The notes beneath the pieces were generated by a model that saw only the letters and a list, made by a program, of their open reading frames with translations, was not told the origin of the DNA and ran no database searches. Positions 58,313 to 64,000 of a stretch of 64,000 nucleotides of DNA are shown here, piece by piece. The translations under genes were made by a program, and so were the position numbers. The first letter of the stretch is position 1. Each line of letters begins with the position of its first letter. This DNA is from Pleomorphomonas sp. Lineage in GTDB: Bacteria > Pseudomonadota > Alphaproteobacteria > Rhizobiales > Pleomorphomonadaceae. The DNA lies in the NCBI GenBank assembly GCA_029976075.1, contig JARKNW010000040.1, positions 44,476 through 108,475 on the forward strand. The letters run 5' to 3'.

Positions 58313-59438
58313 TATGACGCAAGCCCTCAATGAGCCGACGGTTGCCGTTCAGGGCACCAGCCTCTGGGCCATGGCGCGCCATCGCTTCCTGCGCAACAAG
58401 GCCGCAATGGTGAGCCTCTTTGTGCTGATCGCCGTCACCATCTTCAGCTTCGGCGGCACCTGGGTTTACCCGCACAAGTATGACCAGATCTTCCCGTCCT
58501 ACGTAGCGGTGCCGCCGTCGCTCGCGCCCTATCCCCTCGAGGATACGCTGCACCAGGTGATGCAGACGGCGGTCGAGCGCGCACGCCTCAAGCTCGATGC
58601 TTTCACCGCCGAAGGCACGACCTATACGGCGCGCATCAGCTCCGACAAGCCGATCGATCCGCGCGCCACGCGCTACCTCGACCGGCCCGACGAGTTCGAC
58701 GGTGCCGAGATCACTTCGACGCTGGATGGCGGCAACACCATCGAGGTCAAGGGCAAGATCAACGGGCAGTACTTCCCGTTCGGAACCGACCGCAACGGTC
58801 GAGACCTCTTGCCCCGCATCATGCTTGGCGGGCAGGTGTCGATCACCGTCGGTCTCCTCGCCACCTTCGTGTCGCTGATCATCGGCGTTACCTATGGCGC
58901 GGTGTCGGGCTATGTCGGTGGGCGCGTCGACAACATGATGATGCGCTTCGTCGAAATTCTCTATTCGCTGCCGTTCATGTTCTTCGTGATCATGCTGGTC
59001 GTGTTCTTCGGCCGGCATTTCGTGCTGATCTTCGCGGCGATCGGTGCCATCGAGTGGCTGGACATGGCGCGTATCGTGCGCGGCCAGACGCTGTCGCTCA
59101 AGCGGCGGGAGTTCGTCGAGGCGGCGCACGCCATGGGGCTCTCCAACTGGCAGATCATCCGCCGTCACGTCATCCCCAACACGATCGGTCCCGTGGTGGT
59201 GTTCGTCACGGTGCTGGTGCCGAAGGTCATTCTGCTGGAGAGCTTCCTGAGCTTCCTTGGCCTTGGCGTGCAGGAGCCGATGACCTCATGGGGGTCGTTG
59301 ATCGCCGAGGGTACCACGGGCATGCAGGCGGTGCCTTGGCTGTTGATCTATCCGGCCGTCTTCTTCGTGGTGACGCTGTTCGCCCTCAACTTCATCGGCG
59401 ACGGACTGCGTGACGCCCTTGATCCGAAGGACCGCTGA
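58305..59438 (+). CDS. oppC: Oligopeptide ABC transporter permease OppC
   Basis: A 377-residue permease partner of OppB. It has one N-terminal helix (about 32-55), then an unusually long extracytoplasmic stretch of about 125 residues (PSYVAVPPSLAPYP through INGQYFPFGTDRNGRD), then five helices with the EAA loop EAAHAMGLSNWQIIRRHV. The extra segment is longer than in enterobacterial OppC (about 300 residues). The start is ATG 58305, inside the last eight bases of oppB. It is one base before the oppDF start. Confidence 0.92.
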   Translation: MSDMTQALNEPTVAVQGTSLWAMARHRFLRNKAAMVSLFVLIAVTIFSFGGTWVYPHKYDQIFPSYVAVPPSLAPYPLEDTLHQVMQTAVERARLKLDAFTAEGTTYTARISSDKPIDPRATRYLDRPDEFDGAEITSTLDGGNTIEVKGKINGQYFPFGTDRNGRDLLPRIMLGGQVSITVGLLATFVSLIIGVTYGAVSGYVGGRVDNMMMRFVEILYSLPFMFFVIMLVVFFGRHFVLIFAAIGAIEWLDMARIVRGQTLSLKRREFVEAAHAMGLSNWQIIRRHVIPNTIGPVVVFVTVLVPKVILLESFLSFLGLGVQEPMTSWGSLIAEGTTGMQAVPWLLIYPAVFFVVTLFALNFIGDGLRDALDPKDR

Positions 59439-59439
59439 C

Positions 59440-61032
59440 ATGGCCGATAAGCTTCTCGATATTCGCGGGCTGAGCGTCCGCTTTTCGACGCCGACCGGTG
59501 ACGTCCATGCGGTCAAGGGCATCGATCTTCAGGTGAGCAAGGGCGAGACGCTGGCCATCGTCGGTGAAAGTGGATCCGGCAAGAGTCAGACCATGATGGC
59601 GATCATGGGCCTTCTGGCGTCCAACGGACGCGCCGAAGGTTCCGCCATGTTCCAGGGCGAGGAAATGATCGGCTTGCCGCTCGGCAAGCTCAATCGGATC
59701 CGCGGTGCCAAGATCACCATGATCTTCCAGGAGCCGATGACGTCGCTCGATCCGCTTTACAAGATCGGCAAGCAGCTTGCCGAACCGATGATGCAGCACC
59801 GCGGCCTCTCGGCCAAGGCGGCGCGGGCGCGGGCGATCGAGCTTTTGAAGCTGGTGAAGATCCCTGACCCGGAACGTCGTGTCGACAGCTACCCGTACGA
59901 GATGTCGGGCGGCCAGCGGCAGCGGGTGATGATCGCCATGGCGCTCGCCAACGATCCGGAACTGTTGATCGCCGACGAGCCGACCACGGCACTCGACGTC
60001 ACCATCCAGGCGCAGATTCTGGAGCTGCTCGCCGAGCTGAAGCAACGGATCGGTCTTGCGATCGTGTTCATCAGCCACGACCTCGGTATCGTGCGCCGCT
60101 TCTCCGACCGGGTGGCGGTGATGCGCACCGGCGAAGTGGTGGAAAGCGGGACGGTGGCCGATATCTTCGGCAACCCGCAGCATCCCTACACCAAGATGCT
60201 GCTCGCTGCCGAACCGACCGGCCGCAAGGCTCCGCCGGCTGACAATGCGCCGGTGCTGCTCGAGGGCAGGGACGTCGACGTCCGCTTCTCCATGGGCGGC
60301 GGTGTCCTTGGCAGCAAGAAGCTCGACATCCACGCCGTCGATCACGTCGATATCCGTCTCAAGGAGGGGCAGACGATCGGCATCGTCGGCGAGAGCGGGT
60401 CGGGCAAGTCGACGCTTGGGCGGGCGCTTCTGCGCCTCAATCATGGCACTGGCGCCATACGCTTTGGCACCGATGACATTTCCGAGGCGAGCCGTCAGGA
60501 GATGCGCCGCCATCGCAGGCAGATGCAGCTGGTCGTCCAGGACCCGTTCGGGTCGCTCAGCCCGCGCATGACCGCCGGGCAGATCGTTACCGAAGGGCTG
60601 CTGGTTCACGAACCGCAACTCAGCAAGTCCGATCGCGATCTCAGGGCCATCAAGGCGTTCATGGAGGTCGGTCTCGATCCGGCGTCGCGCAATCGCTATC
60701 CGCACGAGTTCTCGGGTGGTCAGCGCCAGCGCATCGCCATTGCGCGCGCCATCATCCTGAAGCCGCAGGTGGTGGTGCTGGACGAGCCGACGTCGGCGCT
60801 CGACCGTTCGGTGCAGAAGCAGATCGTCGAACTGTTGCGCGACCTGCAGGCCAAGCACGGCCTCAGCTACCTGTTCATCAGCCACGACTTGGCGGTGGTC
60901 AGGGCGCTATCGGACTACATCGTGGTGATGAAGAGCGGCAAGATCGTCGAGGAAGGTTCGACCGACCAGATTTTCGACGCGCCACGCGAGACCTATACCC
61001 GCGAGCTGATGGCTGCCGCCTTCGGCAAGTAA
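59440..61032 (+). CDS. oppDF: Fused oligopeptide ABC transporter ATPase OppDF
   Basis: A 530-residue protein that joins both ATPase domains. Each half has Walker A GESGSGKS (near 42 and 326), a signature motif (SGGQRQR in both), and Walker B ([11 protein letters not shown] and [11 protein letters not shown]). Each half ends with the oligopeptide-transporter tail region. Fused OppD-OppF proteins are common in alphaproteobacteria. It powers OppB/OppC. The start is ATG 59440, directly after the oppC stop. A terminator follows. Confidence 0.94.
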   Translation: MADKLLDIRGLSVRFSTPTGDVHAVKGIDLQVSKGETLAIVGESGSGKSQTMMAIMGLLASNGRAEGSAMFQGEEMIGLPLGKLNRIRGAKITMIFQEPMTSLDPLYKIGKQLAEPMMQHRGLSAKAARARAIELLKLVKIPDPERRVDSYPYEMSGGQRQRVMIAMALANDPELLIADEPTTALDVTIQAQILELLAELKQRIGLAIVFISHDLGIVRRFSDRVAVMRTGEVVESGTVADIFGNPQHPYTKMLLAAEPTGRKAPPADNAPVLLEGRDVDVRFSMGGGVLGSKKLDIHAVDHVDIRLKEGQTIGIVGESGSGKSTLGRALLRLNHGTGAIRFGTDDISEASRQEMRRHRRQMQLVVQDPFGSLSPRMTAGQIVTEGLLVHEPQLSKSDRDLRAIKAFMEVGLDPASRNRYPHEFSGGQRQRIAIARAIILKPQVVVLDEPTSALDRSVQKQIVELLRDLQAKHGLSYLFISHDLAVVRALSDYIVVMKSGKIVEEGSTDQIFDAPRETYTRELMAAAFGK

Positions 61033-61070
61033 GGTCCCACCAAGCGAGGTCCTACGGGGCGTGCGAACAG

Positions 61071-61098
61071 AAAAGGCCGGGGCAGCACCCGGCCTTTT
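61071..61098. terminator. Bidirectional terminator between opp and prfC
   Basis: AAAAGGCCGGG pairs perfectly with CCCGGCCTTTT around GCAGCA. The flanking A and T runs let it act on both the opp operon (plus) and prfC (minus). Confidence 0.9.
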
Positions 61099-61134
61099 GC
61101 ATTTCCTCTCTCGAAGGCAACGGAGACTGTCGGA

Positions 61135-62745
61135 TCAGCCTTCGATTGGCCGCGCCTGGGTTTCCTTGATGTCGGTGAAGCGGATCTTCGGCCACTTCTC
61201 CTTGATGTAGTTGAAGGCATAGCCGGAGGTGGCGAGCAGCACCGGATCACCATCGACGTCCTCGGCCATGGCCGAGCGGTTGCCGTTCTGAAAATCGATG
61301 ACGTCCTGCCGTTCGCCGTCCAGCCAGCGCGCCATATTATATTGGCTAACCTCGAAGCCGACCTCCAGGCCGTATTCCTGTTCGAGGCGTCCCTGCAGCA
61401 CGTCGAGCTGCAGCGCGCCGACGAACCCCACCAGGGCTGGCGAGCCATCGACGGGGCGGAACACCTGCACGACGCCTTCCTCGGCAAGTTCCTGTAGCGC
61501 TTGCTTCAGCTTCTTGGCCTTCATGGCATCCTCGAGCCGCACGCGGCGCAGGATTTCCGGCGCGAAGCTCGGCACGCCGACGAACGCAAGATTCTCGCCC
61601 TCGGTCAGCGTATCGCCGATCCTGAGCGTGCCATGGTTGGGAATGCCGACGACATCGCCGGCCCAGGCTTCATCGGCGATCTGACGGTCCTGGGCGAAGA
61701 AGAACTGCGGCGCGGTGAGGCCGATCGTCTTCTGCGTACGGACGTGCTTGACCTTCATGCCGCGATTGAGCTTGCCCGAACACAGGCGCACGAAGGCGAT
61801 GCGGTCGCGGTGGTTGGGATCCATGTTCGCCTGGATCTTGAAGACGAAGGCACTCATCTTCGGCTCGTCCGCCTTGACGACGCGGCTCGACGCCGCCTGG
61901 TCGCGCGGCGAGGGGGCGTAGGCGGCGAGGCCGTCCAGAATGTCCTTGATGCCGAAGTTGCGCAGCGCGGATCCCCAGAACACCGGTGTCAGGTGCCCTT
62001 CGCGGAACGACTGAAGGTCGAAGGCGTTGGTGCCTTCGGCGGCCAGATCGATGCCTTCCCTGAGGTCGGTCAGGTAGCGCTGCTCAAGAAGGGCATCGAG
62101 CTTGTCATCGCCGATCTCGTCGCGATGATCATCCCCCTTCTCGTTCATCAGGCGGGTCTGGCGGCGCTTCAGATCGTAGGTGCCGATGAAGTCCTTGCCC
62201 GAGCCGACCGGCCAGGTGATGGGCGCCGTGTCCAGGGCCAGCGTCTTCTCGATCTCGTCCAGGGTCTCGAACGGATCGCGGGCCTCGCGGTCGAGCTTGT
62301 TGACAAAGGTGACGATGGGAATGTCTCGCATGCGGCAGACTTCGAACAGTTTGCGCGTGCGATCCTCGATGCCCTTGGCGGCGTCGATCACCATGATGGC
62401 GCTGTCGACGGCGGTCAGCGTGCGATAGGTGTCCTCGGAGAAGTCTTCGTGGCCCGGTGTGTCCAGGAGATTGAAGACGTTGCCACCATACTCAAAGGTC
62501 ATCACCGAGGTGACGACCGAGATGCCGCGATCGCGCTCGATCTTCATCCAGTCGGAGCGGGTGCGGCGATTCTCGCCACGGGCTCGCACTTGGCCGGCCA
62601 TCTGGATGGCGCCGCCGAACAGCAGCAGTTTTTCGGTCAGCGTCGTCTTGCCGGCGTCCGGGTGCGAGATGATGGCGAAGGTACGCCGCCGCTCGATCTC
62701 GCGGTGAAGCCGCGCTTCGGCGGAAGAGGATTCAAGGCTGCTCAT
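61135..62745 (-). CDS. prfC: Peptide chain release factor 3
   Basis: RF3 is a GTPase that removes RF1/RF2 from the ribosome after termination. The 536-residue protein has the G1 motif SHPDAGKTTL (near 28-37), DTPGHEDFSEDTYRTL (G3), NKLDREARDP (G4) and the family-specific MKIERDRGISV effector region. Length is normal. It is convergent with the opp operon, with a shared terminator between them. Start is ATG 62745. Confidence 0.97.
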   Translation of the reverse strand: MSSLESSSAEARLHREIERRRTFAIISHPDAGKTTLTEKLLLFGGAIQMAGQVRARGENRRTRSDWMKIERDRGISVVTSVMTFEYGGNVFNLLDTPGHEDFSEDTYRTLTAVDSAIMVIDAAKGIEDRTRKLFEVCRMRDIPIVTFVNKLDREARDPFETLDEIEKTLALDTAPITWPVGSGKDFIGTYDLKRRQTRLMNEKGDDHRDEIGDDKLDALLEQRYLTDLREGIDLAAEGTNAFDLQSFREGHLTPVFWGSALRNFGIKDILDGLAAYAPSPRDQAASSRVVKADEPKMSAFVFKIQANMDPNHRDRIAFVRLCSGKLNRGMKVKHVRTQKTIGLTAPQFFFAQDRQIADEAWAGDVVGIPNHGTLRIGDTLTEGENLAFVGVPSFAPEILRRVRLEDAMKAKKLKQALQELAEEGVVQVFRPVDGSPALVGFVGALQLDVLQGRLEQEYGLEVGFEVSQYNMARWLDGERQDVIDFQNGNRSAMAEDVDGDPVLLATSGYAFNYIKEKWPKIRFTDIKETQARPIEG

Positions 62746-62803
62746 TTATGATCTCGCGGCGGTCCCGGAAAGGCCGTCAAACCACAACGCGGCGGACCGT
62801 TTG

Positions 62804-63214
62804 TCAACCATCGCCGGTGATTTCTTCGCCATCTTCCGCCACGGGAGGGCGGCTTGGCAGCGCCGTTTTCAGAAAGGCGTGAATGTCGGCGGTGTCGAGC
62901 AGTGCTTCGACGTCCTTGCGAGCTCGATCACCGACCGCCTCGAGCAACAGGCTGCGCGCCGTGTCGACCCGCCAAACGAGGTCGCGCAAGGCCATGGTGG
63001 CCGTTCGACTGGCCGCGGTCCAGTCGGTCGCCTCGCCGACCAGCGCCCGGGCCACGCTGACAATCGCCGAATCGCGCGTCAGGCGGCAGCCTTCGCTCCC
63101 CGAGGCATCGACGCCGGCGAGGACGAGCTGCATCAGGCGCAACAACGCACCGCCGTCATCAGGCGCTCCCGGCTCTTTCGGGGGGAGATTGGAGGCAAAA
63201 CTCGTCCACGGCAT
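62804..63214 (-). CDS. Small protein of unknown function
   Basis: I do not recognise this gene. From ATG 63214 it gives 136 residues (MPWTSFASNLPP ...), mostly helical and Arg/Ala/Leu-rich, ending in an acidic tail (EDGEEITGDG). No signal peptide, membrane helix or catalytic motif is visible. The frame stays open to 63325, which would add 37 basic residues. It is 58 bases upstream of prfC on the same strand. No convincing ribosome site is seen, so its reality is moderately supported by codon pattern and frame only. Confidence 0.55.
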   Translation of the reverse strand: MPWTSFASNLPPKEPGAPDDGGALLRLMQLVLAGVDASGSEGCRLTRDSAIVSVARALVGEATDWTAASRTATMALRDLVWRVDTARSLLLEAVGDRARKDVEALLDTADIHAFLKTALPSRPPVAEDGEEITGDG

Positions 63215-63400
63215 CAGGGTGCAGCGTAGTCCATTATGGGGGCGACTTCGGCGCGTCGCTATCGTTGTTCTGGGGCGGTCCACCTTGCGGCGGCCGACAT
63301 CTTGGCGCGATCGCTTGACCGCCATATTGGCACGGAAATCTCGGCAGCGTCAGATCGGGGTGCGCCTTTTGGCCGCGAGTTTCCTAATATACCCTTAAAC

Positions 63401-63418
63401 TAAGTGTCATAAGTGACA
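63401..63418. repeat. Overlapping direct and inverted repeat
   Basis: TAAGTGTCA is followed directly by TAAGTGACA. The same 18 bases also hold TGTCA-TAAG-TGACA, an inverted repeat. It lies in the gap between the small unknown gene and tRNA-Gln and may be an operator or chance. Confidence 0.4.
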
Positions 63419-63520
63419 TTGGCAGTAAATGCAGAGGGGCCCGTTTCAGTCCTTAAGTCGGCGTCTGGCAGCCCGTCTGCTCGATCACCTGCGTGGTGTA
63501 ACGGAACCTTTGCCGGCGCC

Positions 63521-63549
63521 TTGACAGGGGGATTTCGACCGGGTATCAG
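63521..63549 (+). promoter_or_regulatory. Sigma-70-type promoter candidate for tRNA-Gln
   Basis: TTGACA at 63521-63526 and TATCAG at 63544-63549 are 17 bases apart, and about 60 bases separate the -10 box from the tRNA 5' end. No other gene lies between. The rest of 63215-63607 shows no gene. Confidence 0.55.
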
Positions 63550-63607
63550 AACGCCGCAGCCGACGAAGCGCCGCTTCATCGCCGCCTCCGAACCGTCGGA
63601 GTCCCGC

Positions 63608-63681
63608 TGGGGGATAATTTAACGGTAGAATGACGGACTCTGACTCCGTTCGTCTTGGTTCGAATCCAGGTCCCCCAGCCA
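63608..63681 (+). tRNA. tRNA-Gln (anticodon CUG)
   Basis: A full cloverleaf of 74 bases including encoded CCA. The acceptor arms are TGGGGGA and TCCCCCA, the anticodon arm is ACGGA-CTCTGAC-TCCGT with anticodon CTG, and the T-loop is GGTTCGAATCC-like. The 3' end lies 68 bases from an integrase start, so this tRNA is a likely attachment site. Confidence 0.96.
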
Positions 63682-63749
63682 ATCCTCCTTGCTAACGCAT
63701 TGATTATAAAAGCGTTTTTCGCTCGCCAAACCCAGATGGATTGGCCGAG

Positions 63750-64000
63750 ATGGCGCTTGTGCTCCCACAATGCTCCCACATCACACGCAAACGCGGCGTT
63801 TATTATTTTCGCCGAAGGCTTCCTGATCCCTTGCGGGGGGAGGTTGCCTTGTCGCTTCGGACGCGCCAATACCGCGAGGCCGAGTATCTCTCGGAAGCTC
63901 TCACGAATCGATGGAATCAGGTGATAGGCGAAGCCATGCTCGATCAGGCTAGGCTCTCAGAAATTCTTCGGCGGGAACTTGATCGATTGCTAAGCGAAGG
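63750..64000 (+). CDS. Site-specific integrase, N-terminal part (cut by window edge)
   Basis: A frame opens at ATG 63750 and stays open to the window end (83 residues). It reads MALVLPQCSHITRKRGVYYF, then RRRLPDPLRGEVALSLRT and REAEYLSEALTNRWNQVIGE, matching the N-terminal domain (DUF6538 type) of phage and island tyrosine recombinases: HxxRRxGxYYFRRRLP and a following substituted SLRTR. The catalytic domain is outside the window. It starts 68 bases after tRNA-Gln, on the same strand, as expected for an integrase that targets the tRNA 3' end. Codons are less GC-rich than in the neighbouring genes, which also suggests transfer. Confidence 0.82.
   Translation, partial: MALVLPQCSHITRKRGVYYFRRRLPDPLRGEVALSLRTRQYREAEYLSEALTNRWNQVIGEAMLDQARLSEILRRELDRLLSE

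Noticed and set aside
63757..63780. Tandem TGCTCCCACA copies as a possible CRISPR or att repeat
   Set aside because: There are only two 10-base copies, inside the integrase coding frame, with no spacers; probably coincidental.
63655..63924. 89-codon open frame starting inside tRNA-Gln
   Set aside because: It begins in the tRNA and is in another frame from the integrase, whose motifs are clear.

Overview
The window is a GC-rich, gene-dense bacterial chromosome segment, almost certainly from an alphaproteobacterium of the order Hyphomicrobiales (Rhizobiales). The evidence is gene content and order: pyrB - pyrC-like - plsY - dprA - topA - rnr on one strand, dacF next to clpS-clpA, adjacent folE and hisI, an EipB (DUF1849) envelope protein, a YgfZ gene with an HD phosphohydrolase, and an FMN-riboswitch-controlled RibN-type transporter. 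The family within the order cannot be fixed from the sequence alone.

Layout. 1-8400 (minus strand): pyrimidine synthesis (pyrB and a dihydroorotase homologue that has lost its catalytic residues), plsY, dprA, topA, a membrane protein with a degenerate GGDEF domain, and the start of rnr. 8500-22900: a chemoreceptor, an AbrB-type membrane protein, ppdK, a small operon (ygfZ, HD hydrolase, tyrosine-phosphatase-like), a 1,053-residue AsmA/DUF3971-type protein that seems to start at AUU, and a membrane GGDEF-EAL protein whose N-terminal membrane region resembles queuosine-precursor (VUT/YhhQ) transporters. 23000-36000: tyrS, anmK, a methyltransferase-like unknown, ispE, a TPR protein, a J-domain protein, dacF with a SPOR domain, clpS-clpA and an alpha/beta hydrolase. 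36100-46700: zinc-finger protein, FAD monooxygenase, two MFS pumps, rpmG, eipB, ridA, a phosphodiesterase, a divergent quinone-reductase/HxlR pair with a 14-bp palindrome between them, HIT and FemAB-like proteins, and a PilZ protein. 46700-53000: DUF6803 membrane protein, Cys-rich exported protein, hisI, folE, a NifU-like scaffold, yidD, a DHA2 pump, and an FMN riboswitch ahead of ribN. 52800-62750: psd-pssA phospholipid synthesis, a PuuE-type allantoinase, a complete oligopeptide ABC transporter (oppA, oppB, oppC and a fused oppDF), and prfC. 62800-64000: a small unknown gene, tRNA-Gln(CUG), and directly after it the 5' end of a tyrosine-recombinase-type integrase, which marks a probable island or prophage boundary at the right edge.

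Most of the window is ordinary chromosomal housekeeping. No CRISPR array, insertion sequence, rRNA operon or replication origin was seen. The least ordinary points are the tRNA-Gln/integrase junction, the transporter-like sensor on the GGDEF-EAL protein, the pseudo-dihydroorotase paired with pyrB, the probable AUU start, and the riboswitch-ribN leader with a hairpin over its Shine-Dalgarno site. Nothing here can be claimed as a wholly new system from the sequence alone.
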